A stretch of 44,579 nt of DNA from contig NZ_LMOL01000039.1 of the NCBI RefSeq assembly GCF_001424565.1, positions 1 to 44,579 of the forward strand, read 5' to 3'. Positions 15,023-23,212 of the stretch are shown piece by piece (position 1 is the first letter of the stretch; every line of letters begins with the position of its first letter). This DNA comes from Arthrobacter sp. Leaf141. GTDB lineage: Bacteria > Actinomycetota > Actinomycetes > Actinomycetales > Micrococcaceae. Position numbers and translations under genes: made by a program. Below the pieces are notes generated by a model, which was not told where the DNA came from, ran no database searches, and worked only from the letters and a program-made list of their open reading frames with translations.

Positions 15023-16494
15023 GCGCTGCCGCAGAAACGACCTTAACGCTGGACAACCGCTTCGCCCGCGAGCTTCCCGAACTCGCTGTCCCGTGGCAGG
15101 CCGAAAAGGCGCCGGACCCTGCACTACTGGTCCTCAACGATGGCCTGGCGCGGCGGCTGGGACTCGATCCCGAATTCCTTTCGAGCAACGACGGCATCCG
15201 CCTGCTGACCGGAAACGATGTCCCGGCCGGCGCCACACCAGTAGCGCAGGCATACGCAGGGCATCAGTTTGGCGGCTACTCGCCGAGGCTGGGCGACGGC
15301 CGGGCACTGCTGTTGGGCGAGGTGACCGGCCCCGACGGGCACCAGCTGGACCTGCACCTTAAAGGCTCGGGCCGCACGCCCTTCGCCCGGGCAGGGGACG
15401 GCCTGGCCGTGGTGGGCCCCATGCTCCGCGAGTACCTGGTCAGCGAGGCCATGCACGCGCTGGGCATCCCCAGCACCCGCGCCCTGGCCGTTGTGGCCAC
15501 CGGGCGGCAGGTCCGCCGCGAAGGGCTGCTGCCCGGAGCCCTCCTGGCCCGCGTCGCGGCCAGCCACCTGCGAGTCGGCAGCTTCCAATACGCCCGGGCC
15601 GCCGACGACGTGGACCTGCTGCGGCGGCTGGCCGACCACGCCATCGCCCGGCATTACCCGGCAGCTGCTGCCGCCGACCAGCCCTACCTGGAGCTCTTCA
15701 GGAATGTCCTGGCGGCGCAGGCGGACCTGGTGGCACGGTGGATGCTGGTGGGATTTGTGCATGGCGTGATGAATACCGACAATATGACCATCTCCGGGGA
15801 AACCATCGACTACGGGCCCTGCGCGTTTATGGACGCGTTTGATCCCGGCGCGCTGTACAGCTCCATCGATACCGGCGGCCGGTACGCCTACTCCAACCAG
15901 CCGATAGTGGCGGAATGGAACCTTGCCCGGCTTGCCGAAGCGCTGCTGCCGCTCCTCCACGAGGACCAGGAAAAGGCGGTGGAGCTGGCAGTGGAAGCAC
16001 TGGGACTCTTCCGGCCCGCTTACGGTGCGGCCTGGCAGGCAGGGATGCTGGCCAAGCTGGGACTGCCGGCACCGGCGGATGGCTCACCTGCAGACCCTGA
16101 AACCGCCGGGCTGGTTGACGGCGCACTGGCCTTGCTCAAGGACGGCCCCGTGGACCACACGCAGTTTTTCCGCAACCTGGTCAAGGCCGCCCGCGGTGAC
16201 GCCGGACCGGTCCGCGGCATGATCATGGACCTGGCCGCGTACGACGCCTGGGCGGCGCGGTGGCTGGCCCGGCAGCCGGACCCCGCCCTGATGGACCGGA
16301 CCAACCCCATCTACATTCCGCGCAACCACCTGGTGGAGGAAGCCCTGGCCGCCGCCACTGCCGGTGACTTGGCACCATTCCACCTGTTGCTGGACGCCGT
16401 TGGCAGCCCGTTCACGGAACGGCCGGGCCTGGAGCGGTTCGCGGAAGGGCCGCCGGCCGACTTCGGCGCCTACCGGACCTACTGCGGCACCTGA
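15019..16494 (+). CDS. selO: SelO-type protein adenylyltransferase (YdiU/UPF0061)
   Basis: The 491-residue product matches the SelO pseudokinase family, which transfers AMP from ATP to Ser, Thr or Tyr of target proteins and is linked to redox stress. Visible signatures are AYAGHQFGGYSPRLGDGRA, HLKGSGRTPFARAGDG (nucleotide-binding Lys and Arg), REYLVSEAMHALGIPSTRALA, HGVMNTDNM and DYGPCAFMD with the metal-binding Asp. It ends YRTYCGT: the Cys near the C-terminus sits where mitochondrial SelO has selenocysteine. The start overlaps the permease stop (ATGA at 15019-15022). A terminator follows at 16556. Confidence 0.93.
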   Translation: MSAAAETTLTLDNRFARELPELAVPWQAEKAPDPALLVLNDGLARRLGLDPEFLSSNDGIRLLTGNDVPAGATPVAQAYAGHQFGGYSPRLGDGRALLLGEVTGPDGHQLDLHLKGSGRTPFARAGDGLAVVGPMLREYLVSEAMHALGIPSTRALAVVATGRQVRREGLLPGALLARVAASHLRVGSFQYARAADDVDLLRRLADHAIARHYPAAAAADQPYLELFRNVLAAQADLVARWMLVGFVHGVMNTDNMTISGETIDYGPCAFMDAFDPGALYSSIDTGGRYAYSNQPIVAEWNLARLAEALLPLLHEDQEKAVELAVEALGLFRPAYGAAWQAGMLAKLGLPAPADGSPADPETAGLVDGALALLKDGPVDHTQFFRNLVKAARGDAGPVRGMIMDLAAYDAWAARWLARQPDPALMDRTNPIYIPRNHLVEEALAAATAGDLAPFHLLLDAVGSPFTERPGLERFAEGPPADFGAYRTYCGT

Positions 16495-16555
16495 GGTCAG
16501 GCCGGGCCCGCTGGTTCGGGGCCCCGCCGGTTCCGCGCCGCATTCCTTAAACGCC

Positions 16556-16592
16556 AAGGGCGGCAGCGGGACTGATCCCGGCTGCCGCCCTT
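16556..16592. terminator. Strong terminator hairpin between convergent genes
   Basis: AAGGGCGGCAGC (16556-16567) pairs perfectly with GCTGCCGCCCTT (16581-16592), and the inner GGGA/TCCC extends the stem around a short loop. It lies between the convergent selO and LysM-NlpC genes and can serve both. The T-run is short (TT), common in high-GC actinobacteria. Confidence 0.75.
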
Positions 16593-16624
16593 GCGGTGGT
16601 GCAGGCGCTTGCTGCGCCGCGAAG

Positions 16625-17473
16625 CTACGCTACGCGGACGAAGGAAGCTCCGGCGAGCCAGCTGATGGAGTGGACCTCGGTCTTGTAACCGTCCACGCCG
16701 CCGCTGACAACCTGGCCGTCGCCGGCGTAAACGCCAACGTGGCCGGCGGTGATGACCAGGTCACCGGGGGCCGGTGAGCCCACAACGCTGCCGTACTGGA
16801 AGAACTGGCCCGGGGCGAGGTCGCCCACGGACTTGCCTACCGAACGCAGGGCCTTTTCCACCATGGCGGTGCAGTCCTGGCCAACGCCCAGTTGGCTGTA
16901 AGCCGAGGCGAGGATTGCGGCGCCGGTACCGGTGCCGGTGGAGGCTGCCGGAGCGGACGCGTAGCTGAGGTTCATGCCGGTGTTGGCCGGGGCGGCAACG
17001 GCTGCAGCCTGGACCGGGGCGGGAGCCGGGGCCGGGGCGGACACGGGGGCTGCCACGTAGCCGGCGCCTGGGATCTGGATCTGGTCGCCCGGGTAGATGA
17101 CGGCCGAGATGGACAGCCCGTTGGCGGAGAGGACGTCGTTCAGGCTGACGCCGTTGGCCGAGGAGATGGCGCCCAGCGTGTCACCCGAAACAACGGTGTG
17201 GACATTGCCGGCAGCGGCAGGGGCAGGCGCTGCAGCGGGCGCTGCCGGTGCCGAGTACGCCTGGACGTTGCTGGTTCCGGTGGTATCCGGTGCGGTCACG
17301 CCGGCGTGGGCCGGGGCGCCGATGCCGAACGCGATGCCGGATGCGGCGGCCACGGCCAGGGCCGGGCGGCCCAGGGACTTGGCCTGCGACTTGGCGGAAA
17401 CTGCCAGGCCTTCAAGAACGATGGAATGGGTCGGCACCGCGCGGTGACGGGCAGCCAGGGTGTTTTTTGACAT
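16625..17473 (-). CDS. LysM and NlpC/P60 cell-wall hydrolase
   Basis: The 282-residue product has a long signal peptide ending near APAHA57, an Ala/Pro-rich linker, one LysM domain (about 90-135, VHTVVSGDTLGAISSANGVS) for peptidoglycan binding, a second Ala/Pro linker and a C-terminal NlpC/P60 domain. The catalytic Cys is in QDCTAMVEKAL (C201) and the His in TAGHVGVYAG (H245). Such enzymes cut peptide stems in peptidoglycan outside the cell. The DCSGL motif usual for the family is DCTAM here. The 5' leader carries a ydaO-type riboswitch, so expression should respond to cyclic di-AMP, as known for other actinobacterial wall hydrolases. Confidence 0.9.
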   Translation of the reverse strand: MSKNTLAARHRAVPTHSIVLEGLAVSAKSQAKSLGRPALAVAAASGIAFGIGAPAHAGVTAPDTTGTSNVQAYSAPAAPAAAPAPAAAGNVHTVVSGDTLGAISSANGVSLNDVLSANGLSISAVIYPGDQIQIPGAGYVAAPVSAPAPAPAPVQAAAVAAPANTGMNLSYASAPAASTGTGTGAAILASAYSQLGVGQDCTAMVEKALRSVGKSVGDLAPGQFFQYGSVVGSPAPGDLVITAGHVGVYAGDGQVVSGGVDGYKTEVHSISWLAGASFVRVA

Positions 17474-17485
17474 GATAGATCGCCT

Positions 17486-17632
17486 CTCCCATGCCTGCGG
17501 GGTGAGCTGTCGGGTTCGGGTTGGAGCTACCCGGCCGGGAGCACCCCATCAAGGACAGAGGTGCTATCGACTTAACCCCAAGGCTTCAAAGAAGCCGTGG
17601 AAACTTGGTTCCCCCGTCCCTGCCATCCGGAA
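17486..17632 (-). promoter_or_regulatory. ydaO-yuaA-type (cyclic di-AMP) riboswitch
   Basis: The leader of the LysM-NlpC gene, read on the minus strand, has GACGGGGGAACC (17618 to 17607), then GCCTTGGGGTTAAG and GATAGC, then GGTAGCTCCAACCCGAACC and GACAGCTCACCCCGC (17531 to 17495). The order and wording match the conserved core of the ydaO class. The class is known to bind cyclic di-AMP and often controls peptidoglycan hydrolases in actinobacteria, usually shutting expression off when ligand is high. The ends given are approximate, since P1 was not folded. The rest of this 355-bp gene-free stretch (17633-17828) shows no other gene. Confidence 0.88.
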
Positions 17633-17828
17633 ACGATTGATCCCAGGCCAGCGGCAGGGCTCGGCATGCTGGTGGGAGTGCCCCGTTGGAGAGGGACACA
17701 TCAAGACCATAACCCAGGTCCCGACCAATTGTCACATTTGGATAACATGCGAGGTGGGCCTCTCGGATCCCTGGTTTGTCCATCGCTGGTGTGTTGCCGG
17801 GCCCCTGAACTCGAAGGACGCCATCCGG

Positions 17829-18794
17829 TCAGCCGGCCGCACAGGCCTTCGTCACAAAGTCATAAAGTTGGCCGCGCAGGGTGGCTCCGGCGACGAGTTT
17901 CAGTTGCCCTGAGCGCATCCCCACTGCCACCCGGACGGGCAGCAGTGTGCCCACTTTGTCTTCCGCCACAGCGTGCGCGTCACAGCGCGCGGGCCGGAGC
18001 CGCAGGTTCATAACGAACGGCGCATCTCCCGCCCTGACAACGGTGTCAACGGGCCAGGGATCCGCCGACGCTTCCGCCAGCAGCGTGGTGCCTTCGAACC
18101 GTTCGAGGGTCAGCCGGCCGCTCCCGCGGGCCCCGCCAGCAGGATCAACCAGCAGATGGACGACGGCGGTGCGCAGGTCCGGCGCGACGGCCAGGTCCGG
18201 AGCCAGGGCCAGGTCCGCTACCGCTGCCGCAGCCGCCGAAAGGCAAAGTTCAGCGTTGTTCCGGGCCAGGATTCCGAGGGGATCAGTTGCCTCCAACGCG
18301 ATGCTGGTGGGGGTGGGAGCGGTGGTGGGCGGTACTGTGGCCGGGGCGGTGGCGTCTGCCGCCGGCAGCGTCAACGTCGCTGTGGCCACCGCGGCAGGCC
18401 CGCTGGAAGTGGCCTGCCCCGGCTCCGGACAGGCAGCCGTGGGCAGCATTGCGGTCCGGATTTTGGCCTGGTGCGGTGGCACGACCACTACACCGCCCGC
18501 GGAGTCCCAACGGATGTCCTGCTGGAACAGGGAAGTGCTGAGCCGGGCGTCGCTGACCGTGACCGGACTGTCTGTGGTGTTGGTAATCAGCAACTCAATG
18601 CCATGCCGCCCGTACTGGTCCCGGGACTGGTTTACTTCCACGGTGAGTGCCGGTTCTGCGGCGGCTGGAGTGGACCACGCCGGCGTCGGATCGGCTGGGG
18701 GAGAGCACGCAGTCAGGGCGGCCAGGGCCAGGCCGGCAACGGCCGCCGTTGCGCAGCGCGGCGTGCCACGTGAAGGACGGCGGGGAGTGCCCAT
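17829..18794 (-). CDS. Hypothetical secreted lipoprotein
   Basis: The 321-residue product begins with a basic, hydrophobic signal and the lipobox LTAC with Cys30, so it should be a membrane-anchored lipoprotein. After an Ala/Pro-rich segment it has a beta-rich domain beginning LTVEVNQSRDQYGRHGIELL, a second Ala/Thr/Pro-rich stretch, and a C-terminal beta-rich part with Cys residues. I recognise no catalytic motif and cannot name the family. It diverges from the secreted protein gene at 18890; the two starts are 95 bp apart. Confidence 0.75.
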   Translation of the reverse strand: MGTPRRPSRGTPRCATAAVAGLALAALTACSPPADPTPAWSTPAAAEPALTVEVNQSRDQYGRHGIELLITNTTDSPVTVSDARLSTSLFQQDIRWDSAGGVVVVPPHQAKIRTAMLPTAACPEPGQATSSGPAAVATATLTLPAADATAPATVPPTTAPTPTSIALEATDPLGILARNNAELCLSAAAAAVADLALAPDLAVAPDLRTAVVHLLVDPAGGARGSGRLTLERFEGTTLLAEASADPWPVDTVVRAGDAPFVMNLRLRPARCDAHAVAEDKVGTLLPVRVAVGMRSGQLKLVAGATLRGQLYDFVTKACAAG

Positions 18795-18889
18795 GGCCCC
18801 AGTCTAGGTCCACGTTTTGCAGCTCCCAATGTAACGATGTGGACACTTCAGCGTGTTCCGGCGGACGGACGCCGGTAGGCTTCGGGACT

Positions 18890-20221
18890 ATGTCCCCGTT
18901 CGTTTCCAAAGTGCGGTCGCCCCTGGCCGGCGGCCTGTTGGCACTTATCCTGGCCGGCTCGGCCGTCCTGCCGCCCGCCATGGCCGGCGAGCCGGCGCCG
19001 CCCTCGGGCTATCCCTCGTGGGAGGACGTGCAGCAGGCCAAGGAAACCGAGGCCGGCAAGGCAACGGAAATCGCCAAAATCAACGAACTGCTGACGGGAC
19101 TGGCAGCACAGGCCGAAACACTCGGCGGCCAGGCCGTAACCGCCGCCGCAGACTATGGCGTGGCCGACGCCGCGCTCCAGGCAGTGGATGCCAGGCTGCT
19201 GTCGTTGGCCGCAAAAACCGCAGCAGCCACTGCCGACGTGGACCGGCACCGGAAGGAGCTGGGGGCCCTCGCCGTGCAGTCCTACAAAACAGGCGGCACC
19301 AACACAGGGTTCTTCGTGGCCCTGGACGCGTTGGAGCACAACAACGTGCAGGGCCTGAACGTGGTCCAGATGGTAGGCGACAAAACGGCCGCGCTGGTGG
19401 AAAGGGCTGCTTCCGCCGCCAAGGTGTCTGAATCCCTCCGCGAACAGGAGCAGGCAGCCCGGACCGAACGCGAACGCCTCACCGCTGAGGCTGCCACGAA
19501 ACTGAAGGCCGCCCGCGATGCGCAGGCCGGCATGGCCCGGCAGATCGACGACGGGCAACGGCATGGCACCGAACTTACGGCCCAGCTGGCGTCCCTGAAA
19601 GGGACCACCGCGGCTGTCGAGGGGGAGTACCGGCAGGGCGTGGAAGCCGAAGCCGCCTACCAGGCCGCGCAGGAAGCCAAGCGCAAGGCTGCCGAAGAAC
19701 TGGCCCGCCGGCAGGCCGACGACGCCGCCAGGGCAGCTGCGGCCGCTGCCGCTGCAAAACCCGCCCCGGCCAACCCCGCCGCTGCAAAACCCGCCCCGGC
19801 GAACCCCGCCCCCGCGAACCCGGCACCGGCGAACCCCGCCCCAGCCCCGCAGGTGCCGGTGGAACCCGTCCGGCCTCCCGTCGTCGTCCCGTCCGTGCCC
19901 GGCGGCGCCGTCAATGATCCCGCCGGCGCAAAAAACTACGCGGCGGGCAGGCTGGCCGGTTATGGCTGGGGCCAGGAACAGTTCCCCTGCCTGTCCCAGC
20001 TGTGGATGAAGGAGTCCGGCTGGCGGACCACCGCCACCAACCCGAGTTCCGGAGCGTACGGGATTGCCCAGTCCCTGCCCGCAGGAAAGTACGCCAGTGC
20101 CGGCAGCGACTGGCTGACCAACTACCGCACCCAGATCGAATGGGGGCTGGGCTACATCAGCGGCCGCTACGGCTCGCCCTGCGCGGCCTGGAACCACTCG
20201 ATCGCCTACAACTGGTACTGA
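18890..20221 (+). CDS. Secreted coiled-coil protein with C-terminal lysozyme-like domain
   Basis: The 443-residue product has a signal peptide ending near PPAMA, a long Ala/Glu-rich coiled coil (about 40-290), an Ala/Pro/Asn tandem-repeat linker (about 285-320), and a C-terminal domain with QFPCLSQLWMKESGWRTTAT and GAYGIAQSLPAGKYAS. The Glu in MKESGW and the GAYGIAQ turn are those of lytic-transglycosylase/lysozyme-like domains in actinobacterial Rpf- and aggregation-promoting-factor-like proteins. It is probably a peptidoglycan-cleaving enzyme with a coiled coil like those of cell-division hydrolase regulators. The ATG at 18890 has only a weak ribosome site. Its stop overlaps the next start by one base (TGATG). 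Confidence 0.82.
   Translation: MSPFVSKVRSPLAGGLLALILAGSAVLPPAMAGEPAPPSGYPSWEDVQQAKETEAGKATEIAKINELLTGLAAQAETLGGQAVTAAADYGVADAALQAVDARLLSLAAKTAAATADVDRHRKELGALAVQSYKTGGTNTGFFVALDALEHNNVQGLNVVQMVGDKTAALVERAASAAKVSESLREQEQAARTERERLTAEAATKLKAARDAQAGMARQIDDGQRHGTELTAQLASLKGTTAAVEGEYRQGVEAEAAYQAAQEAKRKAAEELARRQADDAARAAAAAAAAKPAPANPAAAKPAPANPAPANPAPANPAPAPQVPVEPVRPPVVVPSVPGGAVNDPAGAKNYAAGRLAGYGWGQEQFPCLSQLWMKESGWRTTATNPSSGAYGIAQSLPAGKYASAGSDWLTNYRTQIEWGLGYISGRYGSPCAAWNHSIAYNWY
19748..19846 (+). repeat. In-frame tandem repeat coding for Ala/Pro/Asn linker
   Basis: A 30-bp unit beginning GCCGCTGCAAAACCCGCCCC is present twice in a row, followed by shorter 15-bp derivatives coding PAPAN. The repeat is in frame and encodes a flexible linker between the coiled coil and the lysozyme-like domain. 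Slippage could change its length between strains. Confidence 0.85.
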
Positions 20222-20601
20222 TGGCACGGCCAGGACTGTCGAAGGCCAGCGCCGGCCGGTTCCGGCTGCTCCTTGAAGAGGAGCGCGCCCGGAAACTGGC
20301 GCTGGTCGCTGCCCTGCGGGCCGAAATAGCCGGTGCCAGCTCCGCCCGGCAGGACTCCAACGTTGATGACGAGCACGACCCGGAAGGCGCCACCATCGCC
20401 TTCGAGCTCTCGCAGGCGTCCGCCCTGGCAGCGCAAAGCGCCGCTGGCCTGGCGCAGGTCGACGCCGCGCTGGCCCGGATTGCCGACGGTACCTACGGGA
20501 GCTGCCTCGAGTGCGGCGGGCCCATTGCCGAGGGCAGGCTCGAGGCCAGGCCCTGGACGCCCTACTGCATCAGCCACTCCTCAGCGGGACGGGGCCGGTG
20601 A
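20221..20601 (+). CDS. DksA/TraR-type zinc-finger protein
   Basis: The 126-residue product has an N-terminal coiled-coil hairpin with the conserved DDEHDPEGATIAFELSQ tip and a C-terminal zinc finger. The metal ligands appear as C95, C98, C116 and H119 (CLEC then CISH) in place of the usual four cysteines. DksA/TraR proteins bind the RNA polymerase secondary channel; many actinobacterial members are of unsettled role. The start overlaps the preceding stop by one base, and the stop overlaps the next gene's GTG by four, so it is made in a run. Confidence 0.85.
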   Translation: MARPGLSKASAGRFRLLLEEERARKLALVAALRAEIAGASSARQDSNVDDEHDPEGATIAFELSQASALAAQSAAGLAQVDAALARIADGTYGSCLECGGPIAEGRLEARPWTPYCISHSSAGRGR

Positions 20602-21137
20602 CCGCCGGCGGTTCCGTGGGTCCGGCCGTGGAATTCATCGACATCACCTTGCAGAATGAGGGCGCCTGGTACCGGGCGGACGACGTCGGGTCCCGGCTGG
20701 GCGGTGTCCTCGCCTCCTACGGGTCGTCCGTGGGTGCCGTGCGGGGCACCATCCGGGACGCGCTGCGGAAGTTCCGGGACCTCGACCACGACGGGATCCT
20801 CCTGCTGGCCTCCGCCTTGTGGGCCCGGCCGGCACCCGGCGTACTCCCCGTTTTTGAGCGGCGGCTGGCGGCCGTGGTGCTGCTGCAGACCAGGGTCCGG
20901 ACCCTGCTGCATTCCGACCTGACCCGCCTTGAAGGGTTCCTTCGCTCCGCGGCTACCGGGGAACTGGCTGACCCGCTGCTCGCCGACGTCGTGGCGCCGA
21001 TGCTGGCGGGGTTTAGCACCATGGAACGGCGGAAAGCCGAGGTGGTCCTGTCCAGGTGGCGGACCGATCCGGCCGCAGAACTGCGGGACGCCGCAGCGTA
21101 CCTCGACCAGGCGGTGCCGGGCGCTTCGGCCGGCTGA
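20598..21137 (+). CDS. AlkD-like HEAT-repeat protein (probable DNA alkylation repair family)
   Basis: The product is 179 residues from the GTG at 20598, which overlaps the DksA-like stop as GTGA. It is alpha-helical, with segments such as LRKFRDLDHDGILLLASALW and VFERRLAAVVLLQTRVRTLL that resemble the helical repeats of AlkD-type DNA alkylation repair proteins. AlkD proteins are around 220-240 residues, so this is on the short side and may lack part of the N-terminus. The match is by eye only; alkyl-base removal is not shown. An alternative is an unrelated all-helical protein. Confidence 0.55.
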   Translation: MTAGGSVGPAVEFIDITLQNEGAWYRADDVGSRLGGVLASYGSSVGAVRGTIRDALRKFRDLDHDGILLLASALWARPAPGVLPVFERRLAAVVLLQTRVRTLLHSDLTRLEGFLRSAATGELADPLLADVVAPMLAGFSTMERRKAEVVLSRWRTDPAAELRDAAAYLDQAVPGASAG

Positions 21138-21150
21138 CAGATAAGGAGAC

Positions 21151-21597
21151 ATGTCCGTGAACGCATCCCGGGACCTTGAACGGTTCGTGACTGCCCAGGA
21201 GGGCGGGGTTTACGACGACGCACTCGCCCAACTCCGCGCAGGCAGCAAAACCGGCCATTGGATGTGGTTCGTGTTTCCCCAGATCGCCGGCCTGGGCCAG
21301 AGCCCCACCTCCCGCAGGTACGCCATCAACTCACTGGCTGAGGCGCGCGCCTACCTGCGGCACGGGCTCCTGGGCCCCCGCCTGCTCGAATGCACAGCGG
21401 CCCTGATGGTTCAACCCGGCCGGTCGGCCGTCAGCATCCTGGGCAGCATCGATGCACGCAAGCTAAAATCCGCCATGACCCTGTTCCTCCGGGCGGACCC
21501 CGGTGAAGCCCTGTTCCAGGCTGTCCTGGACCAGTTCTTCGACGGGGTGCCCGACGCGGCCACGGACTCACTGTTGGCCGGGCTTGCCGGCACCTGA
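21151..21597 (+). CDS. DUF1810 family protein
   Basis: The 148-residue product begins with DLERFVTAQEGGVYDDALAQ and has TGHWMWFVFPQIAGLGQS and LGPRLLECTAAL, hallmarks of DUF1810, a small cytoplasmic family of unknown biochemical role. An AAGGAG precedes the ATG by 5 nt. It lies 13 nt after the AlkD-like gene and converges on the SDR gene, with stops 2 nt apart and no clear terminator between. Confidence 0.88.
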   Translation: MSVNASRDLERFVTAQEGGVYDDALAQLRAGSKTGHWMWFVFPQIAGLGQSPTSRRYAINSLAEARAYLRHGLLGPRLLECTAALMVQPGRSAVSILGSIDARKLKSAMTLFLRADPGEALFQAVLDQFFDGVPDAATDSLLAGLAGT

Positions 21598-21599
21598 GC

Positions 21600-22493
21600 C
21601 TAGGGGGTGGGGCTGCCGCCGTTGACGTTGAGGGTTTCGCCCACCACGTAACTGGATTCGGCGGAGGCCAGGAACACATAGGCCGGCGCCAGCTCCGCAG
21701 GCTGGCCCGCCCGGCCCAACGGCGTGGACTGGCCAAACTCCGGCAGTTCCTCCTTGGGCTGTCCGCTGCTGACCTGCAGCGGAGTCCAGATGGGACCCGG
21801 CGCCACGGCGTTGACGCGGATGCCCTTCGGGGCAAGCTGCTGGGCCAAACCCTTGGTGAAGTTGTTGATGCTTGCCTTGGTGGTGGCGTAGTCCACCAGG
21901 GTGGGCGAGGGGCTGTAGGCCTGGATGGACGTGGTGTTGATGATGGTGGCACCTGCCGGCAGGTGCGGGACTGCCGCCTTGGTCAGCCAGAACATGGCGT
22001 AAACGTTGGTCTTGAGCGTGTGGTCGAACTGTTCGTCGGAAATGTCCGTGAATTCCTCCTGTGCCACCTGCTTGCCGGCATTGTTGACCAATATGTCCAG
22101 GCCCCCAAGCTCCGCCAGCGCCGTTTCCACCAGTTCGCGGCAGGTGCCAGCGTCCTTCAGGTCGCCGGGGGCCTGCACGGCTTTCCGGCCCGCCGCCTTG
22201 ATGATGCCGGCGATCCTCGCGGCGTCCTCTTCCTCTTCGGGCAGGTAAGAGAGCACCACATCGGCGCCTTCGCGGGCGAACGCGATAGCCGTGGCAGCGC
22301 CGATGCCCGAGTCAGCCCCGGTGACGATTGCCTTCCGGCCCTCCAGCCGCCCGGATCCGCGGTAGCTGTCCTCGCCCAGATCGGCCGTGGGCGTAAGTTC
22401 GGCATCCAGGCCTGGTTCGGGCTGGTGCTGCTTCGGCGGGGAAATCCGTTCGTAGGCTGTCACTGGATTGCGGAACGTGTACTGGTCTGCCAT
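21600..22493 (-). CDS. SDR family oxidoreductase (YhdF/YdaD-like)
   Basis: The 297-residue product has an N-terminal extension beginning MADQYTFRNPVTAYERISPP, then a classical short-chain dehydrogenase: TGADSGIG for NAD(P), NNAGKQ, Ser in INTTSIQAYSPSP, and catalytic YATTK. The extension and the EEEEDA insert are typical of general-stress members such as Bacillus YdaD/YhdF, which are induced by stress but lack assigned substrates. A 12-bp perfect palindrome lies upstream at 22554. The gene converges on DUF1810. Confidence 0.88.
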   Translation of the reverse strand: MADQYTFRNPVTAYERISPPKQHQPEPGLDAELTPTADLGEDSYRGSGRLEGRKAIVTGADSGIGAATAIAFAREGADVVLSYLPEEEEDAARIAGIIKAAGRKAVQAPGDLKDAGTCRELVETALAELGGLDILVNNAGKQVAQEEFTDISDEQFDHTLKTNVYAMFWLTKAAVPHLPAGATIINTTSIQAYSPSPTLVDYATTKASINNFTKGLAQQLAPKGIRVNAVAPGPIWTPLQVSSGQPKEELPEFGQSTPLGRAGQPAELAPAYVFLASAESSYVVGETLNVNGGSPTP

Positions 22494-22553
22494 CTGGTTC
22501 CTCCTGTTGCCGGGGACGCGGTGGTTCCCGCTGGATGTTCTGATGCTAAAAGC

Positions 22554-22565
22554 TAAGCATGCTTA
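22554..22565. promoter_or_regulatory. Perfect 12-bp palindrome upstream of SDR gene
   Basis: TAAGCATGCTTA lies 60 bp before the SDR start and 107 bp before the 22673 gene, in a short AT-richer patch. It is a candidate binding site; the regulator is unknown. Confidence 0.4.
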
Positions 22566-22672
22566 CATTCCCAGCCTAGGCTCGAACTGCCCCTGCTGCC
22601 AACCCGGCGCCGTAGACTGGCCCCACCCGGCACTTGCTGCCGTCCGGACCATCGGCAGGAAGGCGCGCACCG

Positions 22673-23212
22673 TTGCCCCAACAGGATCTGGCCCCCGCAC
22701 CCAGGGGCTGGCCGGAAAAACTGCACGACGCCAACCTGGATGGCTACCTGCTGATCGCGGTGGTGGCCTTGGCAGTGTTCCCCCTGCAGGAAAGCATCGG
22801 GTTCTGGCCCGTGCTGGTGCTGTTTGTTGTGGCAGGCGGTGCGGGGATGCTGCTTGCCCAACTGGTTTTCCGGCCCGTACAACGGAAGCGGATCGCCATC
22901 GACGCCCGGCAGGGGATTTTCGAATGCGCCCAGCGCGCAGCGGACGCGCCGGCGCCGGGCAAGTGGGCCTTCGGATACGCGAAGGTGGAACGTGGCCGGC
23001 TGCTGTTCCAGGCCAAGGCAGGGTTCAGCGGCTCCGTCGCAGGCCGCGTGGAAGTCTATCCGGACCCGCGTCCGGCCGGACCTGTGGTGAAGGCTCCCTG
23101 GCTGGCGTTTCCCGGCGGGAAGGCCATCACCCTGCACACGGGCCGCGGGCTGCTGGAGCTGGCCGCGTCCGCGACGAGCCTCGAAATGCTTACCGGGCGG
23201 TCTGCGGCCTGA
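22673..23212 (+). CDS. Hypothetical membrane protein
   Basis: The product is about 179 residues from a TTG at 22673, which follows AGGAAGG. It has two adjoining hydrophobic segments near the N-terminus (GYLLIAVVALAVFPL and FWPVLVLFVVAGGAGMLL). A cytoplasmic or external beta-rich part follows, including KRIAIDARQGIFECAQR and a Cys in the middle. It is reminiscent of small actinobacterial DUF2550-like membrane proteins, but I would not assign it. The last 23 nt overlap the convergent phosphoesterase gene. Confidence 0.55.
   Translation: MPQQDLAPAPRGWPEKLHDANLDGYLLIAVVALAVFPLQESIGFWPVLVLFVVAGGAGMLLAQLVFRPVQRKRIAIDARQGIFECAQRAADAPAPGKWAFGYAKVERGRLLFQAKAGFSGSVAGRVEVYPDPRPAGPVVKAPWLAFPGGKAITLHTGRGLLELAASATSLEMLTGRSAA

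Noticed and set aside
19748..19846. Possible CRISPR-like array
   Set aside because: The repeats are adjoining, in frame and encode an Ala/Pro/Asn linker; there are no spacers.
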